A stretch of 64,000 nt of DNA from Verrucomicrobiaceae bacterium (GTDB lineage Bacteria; Verrucomicrobiota; Verrucomicrobiia; Verrucomicrobiales; Verrucomicrobiaceae), in the NCBI GenBank assembly GCA_019694165.1, contig JAIBCL010000006.1, positions 267,436 to 331,435 of the forward strand, given 5' to 3'. The notes under the pieces were generated by a model. The model was not told where the DNA came from. It saw nothing but the letters and a program-made list of their open reading frames with translations, and ran no database searches. Positions 27,418 through 37,514 of the stretch are shown piece after piece; position 1 is the first letter of the stretch, and the number at the start of each line of letters is the position of its first letter. The translations under genes and the position numbers were made by a program.

Positions 27418-28908
27418 TCACTCGGATAGGTTGGCCCACGGGTCGGTGGTGCCGAGCGAGCTGGCCACGGCGACATTGCCGTTGATGGCGGCGTTATTGC
27501 CCGGCACCACGATGGGGCCGACGGAGTTGTTGGCCGCGATCACATAGTTGGTCGTCGCTGCGACGGTGTTGCGGACGATGATGCTGGCGGTCGCATCGAC
27601 GTCGAGGCCGCGCACGGCACTGCGCACCTTGTTGCCGTCGATGAGATTGAAGGTGCTGGTGGTGTGAACGCCAGCACCATCCGTGCCCACGCCGGCGCCG
27701 GAGCCGGTGACGAAATTGCCCACGATCCGGCAACTGGCCGATGCGCGGATGCCGTCTCCCTTGCTGGACGAGACGGTGCATCGCTCGACGGTGGAATCGC
27801 TGCCCACGGCGATGCCCATGCCGGTCGTGGCGGTGAAGGCGGCCGCCGTCGAGGTGGAACCAGTGACCACGCATTCGCTGACGCAGCCGCCGGCGACAAC
27901 CGAGATGCCCTGCGAGATGGTAGCAGCGCTCGTGCTATTGCGCACCGTGCAGCGAGTCAACGAGCAGGCAATGCCGGCCGCGATGCCCGATGTGCCGCTG
28001 TTGCTGTCGGAGCTGCAATCGCTCACGGTGCTGCCGCTGCTGACGTCGATGCCGATGCCGCCATTGCTCGTCGCGGCACAGCCCTGCACCGTCGAGCCGA
28101 TGCTCGTGGAGATGCCTGTGCCCGTATTGAGCCGGGCAGCGCAACGCGAGACCACGCTGCCGGTGCTGACGGAGATGCCATTGCCAGAATTTTCCGCCGC
28201 CGTGCAATCGCTGACGACCCCGCTCTGGCCAAGGATAATGCCAGTGCCTGCGGTCTGCCCGATCGCCACACAGCCCAGCACCACGCAATGCGCGCCGCCC
28301 GAGATTCCGTTCCCGCCATTCCCCCGCACGACGCAGCGGCTCACCGTGGATTGATTCCCGACGGAAATGCCTGCAGAGCTGTTGCTGATCGCCCGCACGT
28401 CTTCCACGCGAATCTCGGCATTCGTGATCGCCGCGATACCCGATCCCGTCCACCCTCGCACCGTGCCATTGCGGATGGTCACGTTGGTTCTGCTGCTGTT
28501 GATGTTCACCCCATTGACCGTGCCGCCCGCCACGCCCACCAGCTCGAAGCCGCCGAGGTCGATCGTGACGTTCGACGCATTGACACCGATCCCGTTTGCG
28601 GCCGCAGTGCCAGTGAGATTGCCAGTGACGTAGTAGGAGCCGCTGGCCGAGATGGTGAAGGGCAGGGACGAGATGGGCGTGCGCGGATCGTCCTGAATGC
28701 CGTTCACGCTGGTCTGCACCGCGCCCACGTTCGTCTGCGTGATGGCGCCCTGCGTCTCAACGGCCGCAGCCTTGTCGTAAATCTCCTGGAGTGAGCGCAT
28801 CGTCGGCGCGGGCGCTCCCGGTGGTGTGAGAGGGCCGCCCTGCGCGATGACGAATGACGAATGGGAGATGACGAGGAGTGCTATGGCGGATGTGATGAGC
28901 GTTCTCAT
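27418..28908 (-). CDS. Right-handed beta-helix secreted protein A
   Basis: 496 residues. A signal peptide (MRTLITSAIALLVISHSSFVIAQ) is followed by GGPLTPPGAPAPTM, a stretch common to all beta-helix proteins of this window, and by SPRTPISSLP-type and NGIGVNASNVTIDLGGFEL-type entry strands. The body is a parallel beta-helix of about 20-residue turns such as GSVVSRCAARLNTGTGIS, with Cys, Asn and Ser stacks. It ends GTTDPWANLSE. Such folds occur in polysaccharide lyases and adhesins; no catalytic residues can be assigned. The start at 28908 is supported by the signal peptide. It is 25 bp upstream of the GW-repeat gene and likely co-expressed. Confidence 0.8.
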   Translation of the reverse strand: MRTLITSAIALLVISHSSFVIAQGGPLTPPGAPAPTMRSLQEIYDKAAAVETQGAITQTNVGAVQTSVNGIQDDPRTPISSLPFTISASGSYYVTGNLTGTAAANGIGVNASNVTIDLGGFELVGVAGGTVNGVNINSSRTNVTIRNGTVRGWTGSGIAAITNAEIRVEDVRAISNSSAGISVGNQSTVSRCVVRGNGGNGISGGAHCVVLGCVAIGQTAGTGIILGQSGVVSDCTAAENSGNGISVSTGSVVSRCAARLNTGTGISTSIGSTVQGCAATSNGGIGIDVSSGSTVSDCSSDSNSGTSGIAAGIACSLTRCTVRNSTSAATISQGISVVAGGCVSECVVTGSTSTAAAFTATTGMGIAVGSDSTVERCTVSSSKGDGIRASASCRIVGNFVTGSGAGVGTDGAGVHTTSTFNLIDGNKVRSAVRGLDVDATASIIVRNTVAATTNYVIAANNSVGPIVVPGNNAAINGNVAVASSLGTTDPWANLSE

Positions 28909-29046
28909 GGCGATGGTGTGTGCGTTGGTTCCGGGGTTCCGCCTCGCGCGACGTGTTTCAGCAGACGGCGCATGTGGCTTCAGAGAGGAGTTCCCTGTTG
29001 TGGTGAAAAGGTGGCAAGATGCTTTCATGGCGATCCCGGCGCGGCC

Positions 29047-30717
29047 TCAATGCGTGAAGTTCGCCCACGGATCGGTGCTGGTGAGTGTGGATGCAGCGCT
29101 GCTGCCTGCGACGGCAGCCCCACCCGCCGCACTGATGTCCACGATCGCGCCGTAGCGATTGTTCACGCCGATGTCGTAGTTGGTCGTGTTTCCCGAAGCC
29201 GTGTTGCCGATGATGACATTGCCGATGCCATCGACATCGATGCCGCGATCATTGGCGATGACGCTGTTGCCCTCGATGCGGTTCAAGTTCGTCGCAGCGT
29301 GGATGCCCGCGCCATCACCCGTGCCGGAGCCGTTGCCGTTCGCCGTGCAGCCGGTGATGCGCACGTTGGAGACGATGCGAAAGCCGTCGCCTTTGTTGCC
29401 CGAGGCGTTGCAGTTCACGAGCGTGGCTCCGTCCGGCACCTGAAAGCCCGCGCCGGTGACGCTGCTGAGCGTTGCATTGGAGCTGGTGTTTCCCGTCGCC
29501 GAGCAGCCGATCACCACGCACTGCGCGCCGATGTTGAAGCCGTGAGATGTCGTGGCGCTCGATGTGTTTTCGCGAGCGGCGCAATTGGTGAGCGTGCTGC
29601 CCGCGCCGGCGACGAATCCCGCAGCCACGGAGTTCGCCGTGGCGGCGCAGTTCAGCAGCGTGCTGCCCACGCCAACGGTGAACGCCGAGCTGGCGATGGT
29701 GCCCGGCCCGTTGCCCTGCGCGCTGCATCCGGTGAGCGAGGCGGCTTTGCCCAGAAAGAATCCGATCGAGGTGTTGCTCAGTGCGGAGCAGTTCGTCAGC
29801 GTCGTGTTGTCGCCGTGATTGAATCCATCCTGATTTGCCTGCGCGGTGCAGTTGGTGAGCGCGCTCGCGGTGGAGGTGCTGAAGCCCGCGCGGTTGCTCC
29901 GCGCGATGCAGGTCTGATACACGCCATTGCTCAGGCTGGTGAATCCGTCCGTCGTGTTGCTGATGGCCGAGCATTCTGAGAGCTTCACGTTGTCCTGCAT
30001 GCTGAAGCCGATGCCTGTGTTTCCAGAGGCGACGCATTGGGCGAAGGAACATCCGGCGGCCGAGACGAATCCGCCTCCGCCATTCCCGGCTGCGAGGCAG
30101 TCACGCAGTATCGAGTTCGAGCTGACATTGAATCCCTCGGCTGTCTGTGATGCGGCGACGCATCCGGTGATCTTCGACGATGCGCCTGTGAAGAAGCCCG
30201 CCGTCGTGTTCGCTCGCGCTTCGCAATGAATCACCGTGCCGTTCGCGCCCGTGCGGATGCCGATGCCTGTGTTGCCGATGGCGCGCACGTTCTCCACATG
30301 CATTTCCGTTGCGGAGCCCGTGACAAACATGCCGCTGCTCGTCCACGCACGCAGCGTGCCGTTGCGGATGGTGGCATTGGCATTGTTCACGCGGATGCCG
30401 CTCAATCCAACGGCGCCGCCGGAGAGTTCAAAGCCGCCAAGATCGAGCGTGACGTGATCGGCGCTGATGGTGATGCCGTTCTGCCCTGCGATGCCGACGA
30501 GATTCCCCGTCAAATAATAGGAGCCCGTCGTGGTGATGGTGATCGGTAGCGATGAGATCGGCGTGCGCGGCTCGAGCTGATCGAGCGTCTTCATCGTCGG
30601 CGCAGGCGCGCCCGGCGGAGTGAGGCTGCCTCCCTGGGCAATGACGAATGCCGAATGCTGAATGACGAATGCCGAAATGAGGAGCGCGAGGCTTGGAGAA
30701 GTGGAGGATGTTTTCAT
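29047..30717 (-). CDS. Right-handed beta-helix secreted protein B
   Basis: 556 residues, a paralogue of the genes at 27418 and 54420. The signal peptide (LALLISAFVIQHSAFVIAQ) and GGSLTPPGAPAPTMKTLDQL are followed by RTPISSLPITITTTGSYYL and about eighteen to twenty helix turns (for example ASALTNCTAQANQDGFNHG). The C-terminus TNYDIGVNNRYGAIVDISAAG...STDPWANFTH is the same capping region found in the pseudogene at 54135. Predicted secreted or cell-surface. A short intergenic gap (138 bp) separates it from the next beta-helix gene, which could be read from the same transcript. Confidence 0.8.
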   Translation of the reverse strand: MKTSSTSPSLALLISAFVIQHSAFVIAQGGSLTPPGAPAPTMKTLDQLEPRTPISSLPITITTTGSYYLTGNLVGIAGQNGITISADHVTLDLGGFELSGGAVGLSGIRVNNANATIRNGTLRAWTSSGMFVTGSATEMHVENVRAIGNTGIGIRTGANGTVIHCEARANTTAGFFTGASSKITGCVAASQTAEGFNVSSNSILRDCLAAGNGGGGFVSAAGCSFAQCVASGNTGIGFSMQDNVKLSECSAISNTTDGFTSLSNGVYQTCIARSNRAGFSTSTASALTNCTAQANQDGFNHGDNTTLTNCSALSNTSIGFFLGKAASLTGCSAQGNGPGTIASSAFTVGVGSTLLNCAATANSVAAGFVAGAGSTLTNCAARENTSSATTSHGFNIGAQCVVIGCSATGNTSSNATLSSVTGAGFQVPDGATLVNCNASGNKGDGFRIVSNVRITGCTANGNGSGTGDGAGIHAATNLNRIEGNSVIANDRGIDVDGIGNVIIGNTASGNTTNYDIGVNNRYGAIVDISAAGGAAVAGSSAASTLTSTDPWANFTH

Positions 30718-30826
30718 GGCCGTGGTGCGTGCGTTTCAGTCCTCCACGGGCTTCCGAAATCGGGGGCCGCGAATGGCTGCACATGGGAGTTCCACATTTG
30801 CAGCCTAGGGTTGCAAAAAACTTACC

Positions 30827-33800
30827 TCACGGCTGCCGAGGCTCCCACTTCGGCGTCCACGCAGGCAGCGGGTTCTCATCGAACTCGCCCTGCAAAACGG
30901 GTGGTGTCGCCTTGGAAACCAGCGGCACGGGCAGCGTGGTCTTCACACCGAGCGCTTGTAGTTCACTCGCCAACTGGTCGAGATGCCAGACCTCAATGCT
31001 GCCTCCCACGCGTTGCAGCACGAGCGTGCGTTCGTCGGGCGAAATGACGAGCGCATCAAGCATGAGATCGAGCGGACTCTCCAGCGTGAGATGCACCTGA
31101 TGGGTCCTGCCATCCACCAGACTCACGCGACGAGCATCGGGCGACATCGCCACCCAGCGTCCGCTGCTCGCCCACACCGGCATCTGCGCGCCGCTGACAT
31201 TGCCGGAGACTTTCATCGTTTGTTTCAGCGGCTTGTCGGCTTTGGGCTGCAGCCATTCCTTTTGATCGTAGAACAGCCAGCCCTGCAAGGCATCCACCAT
31301 CGCGAGCTGGGTCGCATCCGGGCTGAAGGCTCCGAGGCACGCACGCAAGTTGCCGGGATCAGGCAGGCAGAACTTCATCTTCTGGATGTTGTTGATCACA
31401 TTCATCTGATTCTGCCCGCCGATGTTGAAGATGCCGTCAGGCGTCACATCGACGAATCCCGCCGTTGGCGACTCGGGCGCAGGTTGGCGCTCCCACACCA
31501 GCTTGTCACGATGCATACGCCACAGCTCGCAGCGTCCGGCCGCTCGCGATGTGCTGGCAAGAAAGCGCTCGCCATCGAGCAGCAGTCGGCCGCTCATGAA
31601 ACGGCGGCCACCAGGCACAGGAATGTCGCGCGTCTTCTTCAACATCAGTTGTTTGCCCTCGCGAGTCATCGAGATCACATCGAGCCCCGTGGCATGAAGC
31701 ATGAGCAACTGCGTGCCGTCCGCCGAGAAGCCAGGTGCCATGCTTTGCGTCGTCTCCATGCGGGCGAGGAGTTTTCCGCTGCTCAACTCATGCACCACGA
31801 GCTGGGTGCCATCGTGAGCGACGAGCCAGCGACTGTCAGGGCTGATCGCCAGCGCGCGCATTCGCACAGTAATAGATCCTTTCAGCAGCGAGTCGGGCAG
31901 GAACTCCATCACCTTCGGGCGCACGATGCGTCCGATCTCAGACACTGGCGATCGACTGGTGAAATGCTCGTCGTCGTTCGCGATTTGTTGGGCGATGAAA
32001 TCGGTGCCAGCGACCAGTCGCTGACCACTCAGCAGGTGCCAAAGGCTCGTCTTTCGCAGCAGCGAAGAAGCCAGCAGCTCGCTGCCACGGCGTGTCGCGG
32101 TCATATACAGCGGTGAGCCAAAAGCAGGTGCCAGGAAAGTTTCGCGTCCGCGCTGGTAGTCGAAGACCTGCCCCAGGTCGCCTGTGTTCACGATGAGTTT
32201 CGCACCAGCCCATCCATAGCCCAGGCCTGGCTGAACTGGCGTGATGCGCTGCACGTCCGTGCCGCTGGTGCGGTCAATCACGCGCACTTCCTGGCCTTCA
32301 GAAATGACGCCAAGCGTCGCCTCGCCCGGATGAAACGTCGGCACAAAACCAGTGCTGCCTTGGAGCTTCACTCCCTGTGGTGACGACGTGCCTTGCATCG
32401 TGATTTGCCAGGTCGTCGTGTCTGCCATTTTCCAGCCATCAGCAGACCCGAGATGCAGCAGTGAACGATCATCTGCGGCTCCCTTCAACCTGTCTCCCGG
32501 CCAGTGCGCGAGTTCGCGATGATCACCGGTCATCGAGAACACGCGCGTGCCAGCTTGCGTGCCCACCGCCACCCATTCGTCGGCGGCGCCGAAGATCACA
32601 TTCGTCGTGAGGCCATCATAGCGGTCAGGCAGATCGAAGAGATTGGTCAGATCATCCAGGCGTGCCACCGCCATCGCCACCTCGTCGTCCTTCGTGCGCA
32701 CACAAAACTTCAGCGACGGCGACGGCAGCACCACATCAACGAAGCCGCGCTCACGCTTGATCAAATCATAACCCGCGAGATGAGCGATGAGTTCATCGCG
32801 GACATCGCCTCCCGGCTCAATCGAGTGTGCCCGTTGCAGAGCCGAGATGCCCGCCGCACGCCAGCCCATCTCCCGCGAGACACGCCCCGAGCGCGCCTGA
32901 TGCAGCAAGGCGGTGCGAAGCTGCTTCTGCGTCTCCGACTGCGCGGCGCTCACTCGCTGTGTCTCGCGCCGCGCCGCGCGCAAGCCGAATGCAAGCGACA
33001 TCATCGCAGCGACGAGCGCGATGCCGAGCATCATCGCCAGCGCCGCCTGCAACGGATTGCGCCGTGACCACAGCCACGCGCGCTCAAGCAGCGGCACCGC
33101 ACGCGCCTTGATCGGCCGACCTTCCAGCCACGCACGCAGATCATCGGCAAGATCATGCGCGCTAGCGTAGCGCTTCGACGGATCGCGTTGCAGAGCCTTG
33201 CCCGTGATCACCGCGAGATCGCGCGGCACATCTTTGCGCATTGTGCTGGCGAAGGGCGCATCGTTCGCATCCAGCGCACGCAGCAGCATCGTCACACTCT
33301 CACCTTCGAACGGGCGGCGACCGGTGAGCAACTCGAACAAGATCACGCCCAAGCTCCACACATCGCTGCTCACCGAGGCGGCCTTCGGACCTTGATGCGC
33401 GACCTCAGGCGCGAGGTAGTGCGGCGTGCCGAGCACGGACATCGTGAGCGTCATCGCATCGCGTGCATCGGTCAGCTTCGCGATGCCGAAGTCACTCACA
33501 TACGCCTGGCCCGCTGCATCGAAGAGCACATTGCCCGGCTTCAAATCGCGATGCAGCACCCCGCGCTCGTGTGCATGACGCACCGCGTCGCACAGCGTGT
33601 TCATCAGCGCCGCGATCTCGCGCCATTGACCTGCGTAGCGCTCGATCTTCTGCGCCAGCGTGCCACCATCCGCGAGCTTCATGGTGAAGAACGGAATCCC
33701 ATCCTCTTCGCCAAAATGATGCACCGGCAGGATCGCTGGATGATCCAGCGACACCATCACCTCCGCCTCATGCTTGAACCGCGCCCGCGCCTCCACCGAG

Positions 33801-34054
33801 TCCAGCGACGCCCCGCGCATCGTCTTCAAAGCCACCACACGCTCCGGCTCCAACTGCCGCGCCCGATACACCACGCCCATGCCACCACGCGCGATCTCGC
33901 CGAGCAGCTCATGACCATCGAACATGCCGGCGCGGTCCTCATCACGGCCGTGCATGACATCGCCCAGGAGGCAGCGCGGGCACACACCGCCCATCAAGGC
34001 CGTGTCGATGACGGAACCGCATTCGAGACAGGTGTCGGGAGCAAGTGAAGACAT
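30827..34054 (-). CDS. Transmembrane Ser/Thr protein kinase with WD40-like C-terminus
   Basis: 1075 residues. Residues 9-28 form a zinc ribbon (CLEC...CPRC). The kinase domain spans about 48-310: glycine loop GEIARGGMG, Lys77 in VVALK, catalytic HRD at 168-170 (VLHRDLKPGN), DFG at 188-190, and APE in YLAPEV. A membrane helix lies at about 336-358, followed by a long beta-rich region with WD40-like repeats (LAISPDSRWLVAHDG, MSPDARRVSLVDG, ISPDERTLVLQ). The kinase faces the cytosol and the propeller the periplasm. It starts 41 bp after the sigma factor gene, with which it probably forms an operon. Confidence 0.9.
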   Translation of the reverse strand: MSSLAPDTCLECGSVIDTALMGGVCPRCLLGDVMHGRDEDRAGMFDGHELLGEIARGGMGVVYRARQLEPERVVALKTMRGASLDSVEARARFKHEAEVMVSLDHPAILPVHHFGEEDGIPFFTMKLADGGTLAQKIERYAGQWREIAALMNTLCDAVRHAHERGVLHRDLKPGNVLFDAAGQAYVSDFGIAKLTDARDAMTLTMSVLGTPHYLAPEVAHQGPKAASVSSDVWSLGVILFELLTGRRPFEGESVTMLLRALDANDAPFASTMRKDVPRDLAVITGKALQRDPSKRYASAHDLADDLRAWLEGRPIKARAVPLLERAWLWSRRNPLQAALAMMLGIALVAAMMSLAFGLRAARRETQRVSAAQSETQKQLRTALLHQARSGRVSREMGWRAAGISALQRAHSIEPGGDVRDELIAHLAGYDLIKRERGFVDVVLPSPSLKFCVRTKDDEVAMAVARLDDLTNLFDLPDRYDGLTTNVIFGAADEWVAVGTQAGTRVFSMTGDHRELAHWPGDRLKGAADDRSLLHLGSADGWKMADTTTWQITMQGTSSPQGVKLQGSTGFVPTFHPGEATLGVISEGQEVRVIDRTSGTDVQRITPVQPGLGYGWAGAKLIVNTGDLGQVFDYQRGRETFLAPAFGSPLYMTATRRGSELLASSLLRKTSLWHLLSGQRLVAGTDFIAQQIANDDEHFTSRSPVSEIGRIVRPKVMEFLPDSLLKGSITVRMRALAISPDSRWLVAHDGTQLVVHELSSGKLLARMETTQSMAPGFSADGTQLLMLHATGLDVISMTREGKQLMLKKTRDIPVPGGRRFMSGRLLLDGERFLASTSRAAGRCELWRMHRDKLVWERQPAPESPTAGFVDVTPDGIFNIGGQNQMNVINNIQKMKFCLPDPGNLRACLGAFSPDATQLAMVDALQGWLFYDQKEWLQPKADKPLKQTMKVSGNVSGAQMPVWASSGRWVAMSPDARRVSLVDGRTHQVHLTLESPLDLMLDALVISPDERTLVLQRVGGSIEVWHLDQLASELQALGVKTTLPVPLVSKATPPVLQGEFDENPLPAWTPKWEPRQP

Positions 34055-34095
34055 CGCGTGTGATTCCCCGTGTCGGTCACAAAGTTGCGGAAAAC

Positions 34096-34818
34096 CTACC
34101 CTCCGTCTCGCGGCGGTGCTGTCAGCACGGTGTGCAGATATGCCAGTTCCTCGTCCACCTCATGCGCTGCGGCCACGGTGCGCGCCACCAGCGAGCGCAG
34201 GGCCACTCGATAGTCGTCGCGCAACCGGTGCACGAGACTCTTCACCGTGCCCTCGTTCTTCCCCAGCAGCTTCGCGGCCTCGTCGTAGCGCAGCGGCTTT
34301 TCGACGCCGGGAAGAAACCGGCGCAACACCGCGAAGTCGCCGGAGCGCCCGGCACTCGCAAAGTCGCCTTCGACCTTTGCAAAAGCAGTCTGGATCAAGT
34401 GCAACGCCCATTCGCGATCGAAGACCGAATCGGAGGGCGCGCCGTCACTGGCGACAGGTTCCTCGCCTTTCTCTCGCGCGGCCTCGATGCTCTCCGTCGT
34501 CGTGTCGCCCCCGCGCTTTAGCCGCCGTCTCGCGGCCCACTCGTGCTGCAGCGTGTGTGTCAATGTGCCGAGGAGGAAGGAGCGAAAGCGTCCGCGCTGG
34601 CGGTCCGCGCGTTTCCATGCCTCCGTTTCGAAGAGCTGAAGGAAAAACTCCTGCGTGAGGTCTTCAGCCTCGCTCTCATCATAGCCCCTCGCGCGCAGCA
34701 CGGCGAAAACCGGTCTGCGATACTCCCTGCACATCTTGTCCAAAGCCGAGCGCCCGCGGGTGTCGCCATTCAGCGTCGCCTCCGCGAGCATCGTCCAGTG
34801 GGTGGTGGGGAAAAGCAC
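34096..34818 (-). CDS. ECF-type RNA polymerase sigma factor
   Basis: 240 residues. Region 2 contains CREYRRPVFAVLRARGYDESEAEDLTQEFFLQLF, with the core-binding DLTQEFF helix. Region 4 contains RRFLPGVEKPLRYDEAAKLLGKNEGTVKSLVHRLRDDYRVALR, a helix-turn-helix. This is the long-linker ECF subgroup common in Verrucomicrobia and Planctomycetes, where the gene is paired with a Ser/Thr kinase, as here. Phosphorylation by the neighbouring kinase may regulate it instead of an anti-sigma factor; no anti-sigma gene is visible. The 163 bp before it presumably carry its promoter. Confidence 0.88.
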   Translation of the reverse strand: MLFPTTHWTMLAEATLNGDTRGRSALDKMCREYRRPVFAVLRARGYDESEAEDLTQEFFLQLFETEAWKRADRQRGRFRSFLLGTLTHTLQHEWAARRRLKRGGDTTTESIEAAREKGEEPVASDGAPSDSVFDREWALHLIQTAFAKVEGDFASAGRSGDFAVLRRFLPGVEKPLRYDEAAKLLGKNEGTVKSLVHRLRDDYRVALRSLVARTVAAAHEVDEELAYLHTVLTAPPRDGG

Positions 34819-34981
34819 GTCTGCTTCTTAGCAAATGGGCGCAACTTTGGGAAGTGATCTGTCGGCAGGAATTTCTGCGACCCGCCGGCCGAACGGACTC
34901 CCACAAGTCATGACGGTGCCACAAATCAGGGTGCCCGAGCGTGCGAGGCGGATGCGGGAGGTGCGGGCGTTGACGGAGCGG

Positions 34982-35866
34982 CTACGCGGCATCGGCGCCG
35001 GCGGTGCGGTCGATGAGGTCGTAGTCGATGGCTTTGAGCCGGGGGACCTTGGCGCCCATGCGGGGGACACAGTCGAGGAGGGCTTTGGTGTAGGGATGCC
35101 GGGGGTGATTGAGCACTTGGGCGACGGGGCCGGTCTCGACGATGCGGCCGCGGAACATGACGGCGACCTTGTCGGCCACGTCGCGGATGATGCCGAAGTT
35201 ATGGGTGATCAAAATCACGCTCATGTTGAGGCTGCGGCGCAGCTCGGCGAGAAGGTCGATGATCTGCTTCTGGATGGTGACGTCGAGCGCGGTGGTGGGC
35301 TCATCGGCGATGAGGAGCCGTGGCTGGCAGCAGAGTGCCATGGCGATCATGACGCGCTGTTGCATGCCGCCGCTGAGTTCGTGGGGATAGGCGCGGAGAC
35401 GCTTTTCAGGCTCGACGATGCCGACTTTGTAAAGCCACTGGATGATCTCTTCGTCGCGGTTCTTCACTTCGGGTCGGTGGAGCGCGAGGGCCTCGGCCAT
35501 CTGGGTGCGCACGGTGAGCACGGGATTGAGCGAGGTGGTGGGCTCCTGGAAGATGTAGGCGATCTCTTTTCCGCGGATTTCGCGGAGCTGGCGCTCGCTC
35601 ATCTTGAGCACGTCGCGTCCATTCACGGAAAGGCTGGCGGCGGTGATCTTGGCGGGTGGCTCGGGCAGGAGGCGTGCGAGGGCGAGGGCCGTGGCGCTCT
35701 TGCCGCTGCCACTCTCGCCGACGACGGCGAGGGATTCGCCCTGCCGCAGTTCGAGGCTGATGCCTTTGACGGCCTTCATCGGCTGCGCGCCCCTCCGGCG
35801 GAACTCGATGTTCAGATCGCGGATGGAGAGCAGCGGGGCAGGGGAGGCGGCGGGTGGTTCTTCCAT
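34982..35866 (-). CDS. Peptide/oligopeptide ABC transporter ATP-binding protein (OppD-like)
   Basis: 294 residues. Walker [11 protein letters not shown]-loop [10 protein letters not shown], signature LSGGMQQRV, Walker [13 protein letters not shown] and the switch His in LITHNFG are all present. The C-terminal [18 protein letters not shown] is the OppD/DppD substrate-class motif, although the usual four-Cys iron-sulfur cluster region is reduced. The ATG chosen lies 4 bp after the permease stop, so translation is coupled. There is no second ATPase (OppF), so it probably works as a homodimer. Confidence 0.9.
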   Translation of the reverse strand: MEEPPAASPAPLLSIRDLNIEFRRRGAQPMKAVKGISLELRQGESLAVVGESGSGKSATALALARLLPEPPAKITAASLSVNGRDVLKMSERQLREIRGKEIAYIFQEPTTSLNPVLTVRTQMAEALALHRPEVKNRDEEIIQWLYKVGIVEPEKRLRAYPHELSGGMQQRVMIAMALCCQPRLLIADEPTTALDVTIQKQIIDLLAELRRSLNMSVILITHNFGIIRDVADKVAVMFRGRIVETGPVAQVLNHPRHPYTKALLDCVPRMGAKVPRLKAIDYDLIDRTAGADAA

Positions 35867-35870
35867 GCGG

Positions 35871-37505
35871 TCAGTGAGGGTGTGGCGGGGGTGCGGGCCG
35901 GACGATGCGGCTGAGCTGACGGAAAAACAAGGCGCAGATGGCGGTGAGAAGCGCGGGGATGAGCATGGGCTGCAGGTCGCTGAGCACATTTTCCTTGGCG
36001 GCGGCGATGGCGGTGCCGAGCGATGTGGCGGGAGCGTGCGGGGCAGGCTGCTTCACGGTGTCGATCAAAGCAAACCAGACCATGAGCGTGGCGGCGAGAT
36101 GGAGCATCCATGCGAGGACGGTGCGGAAGAGATCCGGCAGGACGTGCATGCGCCAGGCGCGGAGCCTGCCGGTGCCGACGGCGCGGGAGGCTTCGAGGGC
36201 ACGGCTGGACTGCAACTCGCGCCAACGGTTGCGGACATGCACGGCGCCGCCAAATGCAGCGGCTACGCCGGGCGCGACCCAGTCGAACTCGGGCGCTTTG
36301 AGCACGGTGCTGATGCCGATGAGCCAGACCAGCAGCGGAGACCAGGACAGGGTCTCGAGGAGGCCGCCGCCCGGTGGCGGTGCCTTGCGAAACGCCAGCG
36401 AGAAAGCGGAGCGCACAAGAGTGAGGATGAGCGCGACGGCGAGGGCTGCGGAGACCGAGCGCAGATCGCCCACGAGGGGCGAGGCGTAGCCGGCGAACGC
36501 GGAGGCGAGGCACGCGGCGGATGCGGTGAGCTGCGGCAGCCCGCCAAACGAGCAGCAAAAGAACGCGGCGAGGAGCACGCTCGCGATGGCCGAAATTTTT
36601 TTCACATCCACCGTGGCGGGCGGCTGGTCGGGCACCTGGCTCGACCGGGGAACGCCTGCGCTCAGCCGGCGCACGACGCCGATGCACAGGCACCACGCCG
36701 CCGTGAGCCAGCCGGCGGCATAGATGCTGCCGGCGATGCCGTGCGCATCACCGTTTTTCAGCGCGTTGGCGAAGAACGAGCCCCAACCTGGGACGGCGAG
36801 CGCGTCCTCGACAAACACGACGTAACCGAAGGCGAGGGGGCCGAGCGCCTCGATCATATCGAGCAACTCCGGCCATACGGCAGGGCAGTCGTGGTGGTAG
36901 TGGATGAGGCTGCGCTTCAGGCCGCGTGCGCGCAGGCCCTTGTGCAGCTCGCTGCGGCGGAACTTGCTGAAGACATCGAGCACCTGCGTGGCACACTCGC
37001 CGACGAGGGGAAGGGCCAGCACCCAGCAGGGGACGGCCCAGAACCACGCGCGGCGTCCGAGGGCGAACTCCCAAGAGTCCTTGTCCGTCGGGGGGTGATT
37101 GGGCACCAGGGACTCGATGGACCAGCCATTTTGCCCGACGATCCAGCCCACTGCCAGGCAGCCGATGGCGGCGACTGGCAGCGCGGCCGCGAATCTGGCG
37201 ATGAAACCGGCGAGCCACGGCAGGCCACAGCGGATGCGCATGGCGAAGAAAGCCACGGCGAAACCCGCGGTGACGGCCACCAGCAGTGCTGACGCGACGA
37301 TCAGCATGGTGGTTCCGGCCCGGCCTCCCATTGCGGTGGCGAGAGTGGTGCCGTCGGCGCTGACGGACGTCAGTCCGGCAAGGAAGCGCGGCCACTCGAC
37401 AGGCGGCACGCGCGACCAGCCGAGCAAGGCGCAGCTCATGGCTGCCCCGGCGACGATGAGGCGCAGCGGCAGCCAGGACGGGCGTGTGGTGGGCCGGGGG
37501 AGCAC
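35871..37505 (-). CDS. Fused two-domain ABC transporter permease (DppB-DppC-like)
   Basis: 544 residues, about twice the length of a single permease. The N-terminal half has an EAA loop (KGLRARGLKRSLIHYHHDCPAVWP...ALGPLAFGYVVFVEDALAVPGWG) as in DppB. After an interdomain linker near residue 300, the C-terminal half has a second set of membrane segments and a second EAA-like loop (ALEASRAVGTGRLRAWRMHVLPDLF), as in DppC. The gene lies between the substrate-binding protein and the ATPase with 10-bp and 4-bp spacing. The fusion would fix the order of the two halves of the channel. It probably imports peptides or related solutes. Confidence 0.8.
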   Translation of the reverse strand: MLPRPTTRPSWLPLRLIVAGAAMSCALLGWSRVPPVEWPRFLAGLTSVSADGTTLATAMGGRAGTTMLIVASALLVAVTAGFAVAFFAMRIRCGLPWLAGFIARFAAALPVAAIGCLAVGWIVGQNGWSIESLVPNHPPTDKDSWEFALGRRAWFWAVPCWVLALPLVGECATQVLDVFSKFRRSELHKGLRARGLKRSLIHYHHDCPAVWPELLDMIEALGPLAFGYVVFVEDALAVPGWGSFFANALKNGDAHGIAGSIYAAGWLTAAWCLCIGVVRRLSAGVPRSSQVPDQPPATVDVKKISAIASVLLAAFFCCSFGGLPQLTASAACLASAFAGYASPLVGDLRSVSAALAVALILTLVRSAFSLAFRKAPPPGGGLLETLSWSPLLVWLIGISTVLKAPEFDWVAPGVAAAFGGAVHVRNRWRELQSSRALEASRAVGTGRLRAWRMHVLPDLFRTVLAWMLHLAATLMVWFALIDTVKQPAPHAPATSLGTAIAAAKENVLSDLQPMLIPALLTAICALFFRQLSRIVRPAPPPHPH

Positions 37506-37514
37506 GCGCGGGGG

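Noticed and set aside
35604..37292. A 562-residue plus-strand frame opposite the ABC ATPase and permease
   Set aside because: The minus strand has Walker, signature and EAA motifs. The plus-strand product is low-complexity Gly/Ala/Arg without motifs.
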